A stretch of DNA of 22,982 bases from DASUFP01 sp036274495 (GTDB taxonomy: Bacteria; Bacteroidota; Bacteroidia; AKYH767-A; OLB10). The notes below the pieces were generated by a model. The model was given only the letters and a program-made list of their open reading frames with translations, had not been told where the DNA came from and searched no databases. The stretch lies in the NCBI GenBank assembly GCA_036274495.1, contig DASUFP010000110.1:1-22982 (forward strand), in the 5' to 3' direction. Position numbers and translations under genes: made by a program. Below, piece by piece: positions 14,287-21,427 of the stretch (position 1 is the stretch's first letter; every line of letters starts with the position of its first letter).

Positions 14287-14631
14287 ATGAGGTACCAGGT
14301 ATATGTAATTGAATTGTCGAAGCGCGTCTTTACCGAAAACGCACGCTTCAGAAATGCCAACCCGCAGTTTAACGGTGTACTTCAGTGTTTATATGTTGGC
14401 ATGACCAGCAAAACGCCTGCCGAACGGTTTACACAACACAAAACCGGATACCGCAACTAAAAAGGACATAACCTTGCAGCGGCTATTGTATTTAAGTACG
14501 GAATGTACCTGCGCCCGAGTTTATACAACGAAATAAATCTTAAAACGATGACCAGAGAAGAGGCGCTGCGGATGGAAGAAAAGCTTGCGTGGGATTTAAG
14601 AAGACAGGGCTATGCGGTTTGGTTTAACTGA
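14287..14631 (+). pseudogene. GIY-YIG-like nuclease-family gene interrupted by one in-frame TAA
   Basis: Starting at ATG 14287 the frame encodes MRYQVYVIEL..., then LYVGMTSKTPAERFTQHKTGYRN, and meets TAA at 14458-14460 (codon 58). The same frame then continues for 56 more residues: KGHNLAAAIVFKYG, MYLRPSLYNEIN, TMTREEALRMEEKLAWDL and RRQGYAVWFN, ending in TGA at 14629-14631. Both halves match one known family with GIY-YIG-like features: VY near the N-terminus, YVG-x-T, R..QHK-x-G, and a C-terminal helix with conserved Glu. Relatives, sometimes mislabelled ribose-5-phosphate isomerase, have a similar R-P-x-L-Y and GYAVW ending. The stop falls where relatives commonly have a Ser, so one TCA-to-TAA change would explain it. 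No frameshift is needed. A recent nonsense mutation, read-through or a sequencing error are all possible. Confidence 0.75.
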
Positions 14632-14792
14632 TGCAAAACAGCCGAACGCGAATGACTTAAAACAGTGTTGATGTAATGCTGCGTTCAATTTTTTAGATAG
14701 ATCAGTAACGGTTCACTAAATTGGGATGTGCCGAATATATTTTGGTAATTCCATTCCTTTATTTAGCTTTATCTGATAATTTCTCAACAGCT

Positions 14793-15218
14793 ATGAATCC
14801 AACACTCAGAAACATTTTGGCGGTGGTTATTGGCGTTTTTGCCGGAGGCGCATTAAACATGGGTATTATCATGATCAGCGGTTCCATTATTCCGCCTCCC
14901 GAAGGGGCCGATCTCACCACCATGGAGGGATTAAAAGCTTCGATGCACCTGATGGAGCCCAAACATTTTCTGATGCCCTTTTTGGCACATGCGCTCGGGA
15001 CACTGCTGGGGGCATGGGTGGCGGTACGGATTTCGGCGACTCACAAAATGAGGCTGGCGTTAATTTTAGGAGGCTGGTTTATGATCGGCGGTATCACCAA
15101 TGTAGTGATGTTGCCTTCGCCTATGTGGTTTACTGTTGTCGATCTGGTTGCTGCCTACCTGCCAATGGCCTGGATAGGCGGTAAACTCGCGACCGGGCCG
15201 GTGACACAGCCCGCATGA
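14793..15218 (+). CDS. Small four-helix membrane protein, conserved hypothetical
   Basis: A 141-aa protein starting at ATG 14793; a TTG at 14721 in the same frame would add 24 residues without improving the fit. Predicted helices lie at about 7-32, 62-82, 88-107 and 112-134. After the first helix there is a loop with IIPPPEGADLTTMEGLKASMHLM; a P-x-x-x-H-F-x-x-P-x-x-A-H-A-x-G segment follows. Such short membrane proteins, with a glycine-rich first helix (IGVFAGGALNMG), recur in Bacteroidota as hypotheticals, and no function is known. It stands alone between the pseudogene and the glycosyltransferase-like gene. Confidence 0.75.
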   Translation: MNPTLRNILAVVIGVFAGGALNMGIIMISGSIIPPPEGADLTTMEGLKASMHLMEPKHFLMPFLAHALGTLLGAWVAVRISATHKMRLALILGGWFMIGGITNVVMLPSPMWFTVVDLVAAYLPMAWIGGKLATGPVTQPA

Positions 15219-15425
15219 TTACATAGTAATTCAAATCCGGTTGCATCCGGAAAGAGGTATTGCGCTTTAACGTTTTCCGGTAAACAGCGGGCAACAATTA
15301 ATTTAATGTTCTCCAATCGGTGCGTTGGTAAATTAGCATTACCCCATTCAACGCAAATGTTCAATACCGCGTGCCCATCGTATAAAAGTATTGTCGGGCC
15401 ACCGTTACATTTAATGGGAGATTGA

Positions 15426-15434
15426 TTACTTTGC
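15426..15434 (+). promoter_or_regulatory. Possible -7 box overlapping the glycosyltransferase leader
   Basis: TTACTTTGC differs by one base from TAnnTTTGC and ends 8 nt before the ATG at 15443, which would make the transcript nearly leaderless. No clear -33 element is present. Weak call. Confidence 0.25.
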
Positions 15435-15442
15435 AATGCAAC

Positions 15443-16846
15443 ATGGAACGCGTTTCAATAAAGTGGGTGCTGTTATTATATGCGCTTATTGCTGCATTAA
15501 CCATTGCCTTTTTTAATGGCACCGGCGATGCCGGCGACAGTATTGTCCATTATCTCTTTGCAAAATACGCTCCTGTTCATCCCGAACTTTATTTTGATCA
15601 CTGGGCAAAGCCGCTTTTTGTACTGCTGGCAAGTCCGTTTGCGCAGGCAGGATTTACCGGAATCAAACTGTTTAATGCAGTTGTTGTACTGCTCACACTT
15701 TACTTTACCTATGGCTGTGCCCGGATGCTGCAAATGCAGCAGGCAATTGTAGCGTCGGTATTTCTGCTCTTTTGTCCGCTCTATTACATTCTCACGTTTT
15801 CGGGACTCACCGAACCCTTATTTGCCTTGGTGGTAACGGCTGCCATTTACGCGGTGCTGAAAGAGCGACTGCTTTTAGCCGCAATCCTTATCTCCTTTCT
15901 TCCGTTTATCCGTTCCGAAGGGCTGTTGATGATTGGCGTCTTTGCGCTCTTTTTTTTGGTGAAGCGGCAGTGGAAATTCATCCCCTGGTTAATCACGGGT
16001 CACCTTGTTTATTCAGTTGCAGGATATTTTGTATACCACGACATGCTGTGGGTGTTTAATAAAATCCCGTATGCAGGAATGGATAAGGCTTATGGAAGCG
16101 GTACATTATTTCATTTTACCGAGCAGCTGCTGTACGTAACCGGCGTACCGTTTTATATTTTATTTTGGGCAGGCATCGTAAGTATGGTGTGGCAAATAAT
16201 CCGAAATAAGATCAGCACCGAAACAGCTATCCTGGTGTTTATCGGATTTATGACCTATCTGATGGCGCATTCACTGTTCTGGTATTTCGGAATCTTTCAT
16301 TCAATTGGTATCAAACGGGTACTGCTGGGTGTTATTCCGCTTGCGGCGCTTATTGCCCTGGCGGGATATAATTTTCTGACAACTGTTTTGCTGAAAAAAC
16401 AACCGGCAATAAAAAAAGCAGTACAGGGATTATTGATTGCCTATGTGGCAGTGTTTCCGTTTACTTCCAACAAAGCTGCCGTAAACTTTAAACATGACAT
16501 GATGCTTACCGCCGATCAGCAGGAGGCGCTCCGCGTTTCTAAATATGTGATGGAAAAGTATGGTATGGAACACCGGTTCATTTATTCCTATCCCTATTTT
16601 AGTGAAACACTGCAGCTCGATCATTTCGACCATTCACGAAGGATTCCGTTTTCACAACCATTGGTTGATCATTTTGAAAAGGGAGATGTGGTAATTTGGG
16701 ATAGCTGGTTTTCGGTTGTCGAATGCGGTGTCAGCAAAGATACACTCGATCATTCGGCTCGCCTCGTTCCCGATCGGCAATTTAACAGTCAGGCAGGTGC
16801 CGGAAACCGTACGTTTAACATTTACCTGGGTGTTGACGGCGAGTAG
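15443..16846 (+). CDS. GT-C-like integral membrane glycosyltransferase (putative)
   Basis: A 467-aa protein starting at ATG 15443; an in-frame TTG at 15422 would overlap the promoter-like box. It has about ten membrane helices in the first 360 residues and a soluble C-terminal region of about 110 residues. After the first helix comes an acidic loop, NGTGDAGDSIVHYLFAKYAP, then HPELYFDHWAKPLFVLLASP. This resembles the catalytic Asp-containing first loop of GT-C enzymes that take sugars from polyprenyl-phosphate donors. Other family-like features are FSGLTEPLF and FIRSEGLLMI. The C-terminal part (DVVIWDSWFSVVECG) probably faces the periplasm. Acceptor and sugar are unknown. It may instead be called a generic mannosyltransferase-like protein; identification is by pattern only. 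Confidence 0.7.
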   Translation: MERVSIKWVLLLYALIAALTIAFFNGTGDAGDSIVHYLFAKYAPVHPELYFDHWAKPLFVLLASPFAQAGFTGIKLFNAVVVLLTLYFTYGCARMLQMQQAIVASVFLLFCPLYYILTFSGLTEPLFALVVTAAIYAVLKERLLLAAILISFLPFIRSEGLLMIGVFALFFLVKRQWKFIPWLITGHLVYSVAGYFVYHDMLWVFNKIPYAGMDKAYGSGTLFHFTEQLLYVTGVPFYILFWAGIVSMVWQIIRNKISTETAILVFIGFMTYLMAHSLFWYFGIFHSIGIKRVLLGVIPLAALIALAGYNFLTTVLLKKQPAIKKAVQGLLIAYVAVFPFTSNKAAVNFKHDMMLTADQQEALRVSKYVMEKYGMEHRFIYSYPYFSETLQLDHFDHSRRIPFSQPLVDHFEKGDVVIWDSWFSVVECGVSKDTLDHSARLVPDRQFNSQAGAGNRTFNIYLGVDGE

Positions 16847-16922
16847 TATACGCGGCGGATTGAGTAATAATCAAATTTTCAATCGCCTGTTTGCACAGGA
16901 TTTTTTATTTTCGCCGAATAAC

Positions 16923-17945
16923 ATGAATGCACTCCGGCTACTCTTTGTTTTTTTAATTCCGTTTCAGCTTACAGCACAACAAGCGCACTTGAAAGTATTG
17001 CATTCGGGTTTGCCCTCCAATATACGTGCGCTTTCAGTTGTAAACGATTCGGTGGTGTGGCTTGCCGGAAGCAACGGGTATGTGGGACGCAGTACGGATG
17101 GGGGTAAAACCATAAAAGTACTTCCGGTACCGGGAATGGACAGTGCCGATTTCAGAACGTTGTATGCATTCGACGATAAAAATGCGCTGGTAGTTAACAT
17201 CGGGTCACCGGCACGAGTGTTCAGAACCACCGACGGATTCACCTGGACCCAAGTATATGAAAACACTCATCAGGATGTTTTTGTTGACGGCATCGGTTTC
17301 TGGAATGCTTCCGATGGTGTTATTTATGGTGATCCGATCGACGGACAATTGTTTTTACTGATGACATCCGACAGCGGAAAAACATGGCAGGAACTTTCAG
17401 ATGTTTACAGACCCTTGACAGTTCCCGGTGAGGCTTCCTTCGCGGCAAGCGGAACAGCCATACAATGTGCCGGTGACAGCACGTTGCTTATTGCCACCGG
17501 CGGCACTGTTGCCCGATTGCTTGTATCAAACAACAGAGGTATCAGCTGGCAAACGCAGGTAACACCTATTACGCAGGGAACACCTTCTACAGGCATTTAT
17601 TCGGTGGCGCAGGGAGCCGGCGAACTGATTGTTATAACGGGCGGCAATTACAAAAGCGATTCAACGGTTACCGATGCTGTTTTCTTTTCACCCGACGGCG
17701 GCGCATCGTGGCAGCAACCGGTTAACGGGACAAACGGATTGCGGGAGTGTGTGTTTTTTACCGACAAATTTACAGCTATTGCCGTAGGCCCTAACGGCAT
17801 CGACTGGTCCACATCGGCCTGTCGTAACTGGTCTGTGTTGTCGGAACAAAAGGGATTTCATGTAGCGCGTAAGGCGCGTAACGGCGAGAGCCTGTTTGTT
17901 GCCGGCAAGGGGATGCTGGCGCAGATGTATTTACCTGAAAAGTAG
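16923..17945 (+). CDS. Secreted BNR/Ycf48-like beta-propeller protein
   Basis: A 340-aa protein. I chose ATG 16923 because it begins a signal peptide (LRLLFVFLIPFQLTAQ); a longer frame from 16716 overlaps the preceding gene and looks non-coding. The mature part carries repeated Asp-box/BNR motifs: STDGGKT, TTDGFTWTQV, TSDSGKTWQEL, SNNRGISWQT and SPDGGASWQQP. They are separated by strands such as FRTLYAFDDKNALVV and ECVFFTDKFTAIAVGPNG, as in a propeller of the Ycf48/sialidase-like superfold. Related Bacteroidota proteins are often annotated 'oxidoreductase' without biochemical support, and the catalytic residues of sialidases are not evident. It has no T9SS sorting domain, so it is probably periplasmic or outer-membrane associated. 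It begins 76 bp after the glycosyltransferase-like gene. Confidence 0.82.
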   Translation: MNALRLLFVFLIPFQLTAQQAHLKVLHSGLPSNIRALSVVNDSVVWLAGSNGYVGRSTDGGKTIKVLPVPGMDSADFRTLYAFDDKNALVVNIGSPARVFRTTDGFTWTQVYENTHQDVFVDGIGFWNASDGVIYGDPIDGQLFLLMTSDSGKTWQELSDVYRPLTVPGEASFAASGTAIQCAGDSTLLIATGGTVARLLVSNNRGISWQTQVTPITQGTPSTGIYSVAQGAGELIVITGGNYKSDSTVTDAVFFSPDGGASWQQPVNGTNGLRECVFFTDKFTAIAVGPNGIDWSTSACRNWSVLSEQKGFHVARKARNGESLFVAGKGMLAQMYLPEK

Positions 17946-17965
17946 AGCCGGTCACCACTCCAAAT

Positions 17966-17996
17966 AAAAAGGGAAGACCAATTGGATGATCTTCCC
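17966..17996 (-). terminator. Intrinsic terminator of the large minus-strand surface protein
   Basis: On the minus strand GGGAAGA (17996-17990) pairs with TCTTCCC (17977-17971) around a 12-nt loop and is followed by TTTTTA (17970-17965). It lies about 49 nt after that gene's stop. On the plus strand no T-run follows, so it would not end the BNR gene efficiently. Confidence 0.7.
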
Positions 17997-18044
17997 TATC
18001 TGAAATGTGTTACTTAAAACAGACTGCTGATCCGGGAAAAGGGA

Positions 18045-21038
18045 TTAGTGTTGGATAAGGATTTTTGATAAGGACCGGTAGTCGTCACCTTCTATTATCA
18101 CCACATACATTCCTTCAGGAAAGAGAGAAGTATCAATATCCCAAACACTGCTTTCTGTTTGTGTGGAAATCGATTTGCTGAAACAAATTTTACCGGTTAT
18201 ATCCCGCACCAACACCGCATAATCAGCTGACGGTACTTGTAACTGAAGGTGCATTACGCCTGATGCCGGGTTGGGATAGATGAGTACATTGTTGTTTATT
18301 GAGATATCTGCAGGATCAGCTATTGTTCTGCAATGATTGTTTTTCGAAACATTTTTTGTCCTCGACTGACTCACTCCGCAGGCATTAACAGCAAATACTT
18401 CAATGGTTCCGTTGTTGTTTCCGAAGTTAACGGTAATATCGGTAGTACCTTGTCCGGTAGCTACCGTTGCACCCGATGGAACATTCCACAGATAGGAAGT
18501 AGCATTTGATACCGGTGATATACTAAAGGGTACTCCTTGTTCATTGGAGCAAAACTTAGAAGAACCGCTGATGTTTCCCGGCCTGGACGGAGGTCCTGTG
18601 GATACCGTAACGGTGATGCTATTGGAAATTGCAGTACCGCAAATATTATAAACTGCAAGGTCATAATTGCCGTCTTGGGTTGCAGTAGTAGATGCACCGG
18701 TTGCACCTGAAATAGAATTGCCATTTAATCGCCACTGGTAGCTGATACCCGAACCTGTTACAGTTGAATTGAGGACTACACTGCCGCCTGAACAAAACGT
18801 TGTGGATCCGGCTGCCGAAATAGAGGCCGTTGGTCCCGATGATCCGTTGGCAGTTACCGTAATTACATTTGAGGTGTTGCTGCCGCAGCCATTGGTTACT
18901 ACAGCACTGTAATTGCCGCTGGCACTAACAAGCAACGAACTGTTTGTGGCTCCTGAAATGGTGCCGCCGTTTAATTTCCATTGGTACGTATAGCCTGTAC
19001 CGGTAGGCGATGCGTTAAGAGTTACACTTCCGCCGGCACAAAAAGTAGTAGGGCCATTGGCTCCTATTGAAGCCGTTGGTGCGGTGAGCAGTGAAACCGA
19101 AATACCATTTGAAGTGGAACTGCCACAGCTGTTTGTTGCTGCCACATCGTAAGTTCCCTGAGCGGATGCGGAATAGGAAGCGGCCGTTGCGCCGGAAATG
19201 GGCGAACTGTTTTTCCGCCACTGATAGGTGATTCCTGTGCCGGTTACGGAGCTGTTGAGGGTCACCGATGAACCCTGACAAAATGTTGTTGGCCCTCCGG
19301 CAGTACAACTAACGGTTGGAGTGTTGTTGGTTGTAACGGCAATGCTGTTCGATTGTGACGATCCGCAATTGTTGGTAACAACAACATTATAAGAACCTGC
19401 TGTATTAGCAGTGTAGCTTGCAGTTGTCCCGCCTGGAATGGCCGAACTGTTCAATTGCCATTGATAGGTTACACCGGGATCGTTTACAGTGGAGTTTAAC
19501 ACTACTGCTGCACCATTGCACAAAGCCGTTGACCCTCCGGCTGCAACAGCAACAGTTGGGGTAAGAGCTGTGGTAATCTGAATGGAATTTGTAGTTGCAC
19601 TGCCGCAGTTGTTTTGTATCGTTACCGAATAGCTGCCGGGAGTGGATGCCGTGTATGATGTTGAAGTAGCGCCGCCTATCGGGCTGCCGTTTAAATTCCA
19701 CTGATAACTTAAGTTCGAACCGGAAGCAGTCAGGTCGAGTGTGACAGATGCGCCCGAACATAATCCGGTTGATCCGTTGGCGGCAATACTGCCTGAAGGT
19801 GCCGGTTCAACGGTAACAGTTGTTCCTGCAGATGTAGCATTACAGTAAATACTTGTATTTATTCTAACGGTGTAAATACCGGGTAATGTTGCAGTAACAG
19901 ATGTACTGTTGGCGCCTGAAATACCAAGACCATCTCTGAGCCATTGATAGCTTGCACCGGACACAGCCGCTGTTGACAGCACCACACTGCCTCCGCTGCA
20001 GATAGCAGTTGAGCCGGAAGCAGTAATTACAGGAGTTGAAAGGGCGCAAGGCGGAATAAACATGTACAAGGATACACCCGGAGCAGTAACAGTTCCTCCG
20101 ATTACATAACTCACGCCGCCGGCTTCTGCAGGACAGGCACTATATCCTGGGTACGGAATAGCGGCATCAGCAGTCCAGGTATTCAGCTGCGCATCATACT
20201 TCCAGAAGTCGGAGTAGTAATTGCCGCCGGGCGGAACAGTATTCGTTCCCATCCCAATATATCCATTGCCGTCTGCGGCAAAGCCTGCGGCAAAACTTCG
20301 TGCAGTGCCGGGGAAGTTTAATTTTTGTGTCCATTGCTGTGTTGAAGGATCGTATTCCCACAGATCGTTTTTCATCACCAGGTTACCCACTGCATCGTAG
20401 CCAACTCCACAGCCAACATATCCTTTTCCGTTAACACTGAATGTGGAGGCGCCATACCGGATTACTTCACCGGGGTTTGGGTAAGACGTGCCGCCAATTG
20501 GAGGTGCATTTGAGAAAGCTCCCGTGGCAGGGTTAAATACCGACATAGCATTTGACGGAAACAACCCGGTTGTACCGCCGACAACATACGGAACAGCATT
20601 TATGGTAAATACCGAAGCATATATGCGCGAGGGGTGAGACTGACCGCTTAGGTTTTGCCACGAATTTGAAACAGGATCGTATTTTCCGAAATCAACTCCG
20701 ACACCCGCGGCACTTTGTCCGCCTCCTATAAAGCCATTGCCATTTGCCGAAAAGGCATAGGCGCCATAAACACCGGTACCTATAAAATCAGCTTTCTGAG
20801 TCCATGCCTGAGTAAACGGATCAAATGCCCAGATATCCTTGTCGTACACCTGTTGCAACGTAAAATGATCGATGTGAAATCCGGTACCATAATAAACAAT
20901 GTTGTTTATGGTAAAGGAAACAGCATCTGTTCTGGGAGTGCCGGGAAATGAATTCAGCTGCGCCCAGAATCCAACAGAAAATGCAGGCAGCAAACTCATT
21001 TGAAATAAAACCAGCAAAAGGAGTATTTTATGTTTCAT
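18045..21038 (-). CDS. Large surface protein: kelch repeats, six Ig-like repeats, PKD-like domain, T9SS type A domain
   Basis: A 997-aa exported protein; I use ATG at 21038, since the in-frame start at 21041 is GTG. It opens with a signal peptide (MKHKILLLLVLFQMSLLPAF). Residues about 25-330 are kelch-type repeats (DIWAFDPFTQAWTQKADF, KNDLWEYDPSTQQWTQKLNF, YSDFWKYDAQLNTWT, with GYIGMG/GYVGCG strands). Six Ig-like repeats follow (about 340-830), each with F/L-C-x-G-x-x-V-x-L, a Y-Q-W core, a G-x-Y strand and a second Cys such as NNCGS. The first cysteines lie at 348, 428, 508, 588, 668 and 750. A PKD-like domain (about 831-905) and a type A sorting domain (VLIYPNPASGVMHLQL...VRDITGKICF...GMYVVII) complete it. 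It should be secreted by T9SS and anchored on the surface; adhesion or binding is a reasonable guess but unproven. Confidence 0.92.
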   Translation of the reverse strand: MKHKILLLLVLFQMSLLPAFSVGFWAQLNSFPGTPRTDAVSFTINNIVYYGTGFHIDHFTLQQVYDKDIWAFDPFTQAWTQKADFIGTGVYGAYAFSANGNGFIGGGQSAAGVGVDFGKYDPVSNSWQNLSGQSHPSRIYASVFTINAVPYVVGGTTGLFPSNAMSVFNPATGAFSNAPPIGGTSYPNPGEVIRYGASTFSVNGKGYVGCGVGYDAVGNLVMKNDLWEYDPSTQQWTQKLNFPGTARSFAAGFAADGNGYIGMGTNTVPPGGNYYSDFWKYDAQLNTWTADAAIPYPGYSACPAEAGGVSYVIGGTVTAPGVSLYMFIPPCALSTPVITASGSTAICSGGSVVLSTAAVSGASYQWLRDGLGISGANSTSVTATLPGIYTVRINTSIYCNATSAGTTVTVEPAPSGSIAANGSTGLCSGASVTLDLTASGSNLSYQWNLNGSPIGGATSTSYTASTPGSYSVTIQNNCGSATTNSIQITTALTPTVAVAAGGSTALCNGAAVVLNSTVNDPGVTYQWQLNSSAIPGGTTASYTANTAGSYNVVVTNNCGSSQSNSIAVTTNNTPTVSCTAGGPTTFCQGSSVTLNSSVTGTGITYQWRKNSSPISGATAASYSASAQGTYDVAATNSCGSSTSNGISVSLLTAPTASIGANGPTTFCAGGSVTLNASPTGTGYTYQWKLNGGTISGATNSSLLVSASGNYSAVVTNGCGSNTSNVITVTANGSSGPTASISAAGSTTFCSGGSVVLNSTVTGSGISYQWRLNGNSISGATGASTTATQDGNYDLAVYNICGTAISNSITVTVSTGPPSRPGNISGSSKFCSNEQGVPFSISPVSNATSYLWNVPSGATVATGQGTTDITVNFGNNNGTIEVFAVNACGVSQSRTKNVSKNNHCRTIADPADISINNNVLIYPNPASGVMHLQLQVPSADYAVLVRDITGKICFSKSISTQTESSVWDIDTSLFPEGMYVVIIEGDDYRSLSKILIQH
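18552..20000 (-). repeat. Six tandem Ig-like coding repeats, period about 240 bp
   Basis: Counting from the first cysteine of each unit gives steps of 80, 80, 80, 80, 82 and 81 residues. Each unit keeps the two cysteines about 51 residues apart and a Tyr-Gln-Trp about 18-20 residues after the first. The DNA copies have diverged at many positions, so they are not a recent exact duplication. Confidence 0.85.
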
Positions 21039-21041
21039 CAC

Positions 21042-21427
21042 TTACAAGAATTAGGAGGTTAGGTTTTCCGAACTTAAAATTTTTTTAACTACAATCCAAG
21101 AATAATTGGGGAACATACAGATTTGATTGGCCGGGAATCCCTTTCTAAAATAGAAATGCACCCTATTTCGCTCGTAAAGGCCTATTCTATAGGCATTTGA
21201 ACCGAAAGGAGGAATTTTACAAAAAATCCCGTCACCGGCCTTATTCCGGTAAAAACAAACTGTATGAATTCAATCCTGACAAAAAGAGGACAATTGGTAA
21301 AGTATCACTGATTTGCAATAATTACCAAAAGCCCTATCCAAAATGACACAAAACAATTATGATGATGCCACATCATTATGTACTTTAGTCAAATACTAAA
21401 GCACTAAAAGAATAAAAAAATCGACAC
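21042..21427. other. Divergent intergenic region (386 bp) with several inverted repeats
   Basis: No convincing reading frame is present. The region holds the starts of two divergent secreted-protein genes. Visible elements are GCCTAT..ATAGGC (21180-21194), ACCGG..CCGGT (21234-21250), ATGATG..CATCAT (21362-21376) and CTTTAGT..ACTAAAG (21383-21401). TACTTTAG at 21381-21388 is one base off TAnnTTTG and lies 40 nt before the plus-strand ATG, without a clear -33 element. I see no transposon end or RNA gene. Confidence 0.5.
21362..21401 (+). promoter_or_regulatory. Two adjacent perfect hairpins upstream of the last gene
   Basis: ATGATG/CATCAT (21362-21367 and 21371-21376, 3-nt loop) is followed 6 bp later by CTTTAGT/ACTAAAG (21383-21389 and 21395-21401, 5-nt loop). 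The second overlaps the possible -7 box TACTTTAG. They could be operators or leader structure. Confidence 0.35.

Noticed and set aside
14028..14360. 110-codon minus-strand frame over the candidate sRNA and pseudogene start
   Set aside because: It runs antisense through the conserved GIY-YIG-like coding start and through a strong plus-strand terminator, has a low-complexity composition and matches nothing I recognise.
15247..15280. CCGGAAA/TTTCCGG inverted repeat after the small membrane protein
   Set aside because: The 7-bp stem has a 20-nt loop and no T-run, so it is too weak to call as a terminator.
15155..15436. 93-codon minus-strand frame in the gap before the glycosyltransferase-like gene
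   Set aside because: It overlaps the end of a supported gene, has no recognisable features, and lacks a promoter or neighbour in that direction.
16716..16922. Extended N-terminus of the BNR protein
   Set aside because: The extension overlaps the previous gene, and a clean signal peptide starts at 16923.
19405..19761. 118-codon minus-strand frame within the Ig repeats
   Set aside because: It is an alternative frame of the repeated coding sequence and its length only reflects the repeat composition.
18552..20000. Regular repeats as a possible CRISPR or satellite array
   Set aside because: The period is about 240 bp, copies are diverged and all are in one reading frame with Ig-like features, so this is a coding repeat.
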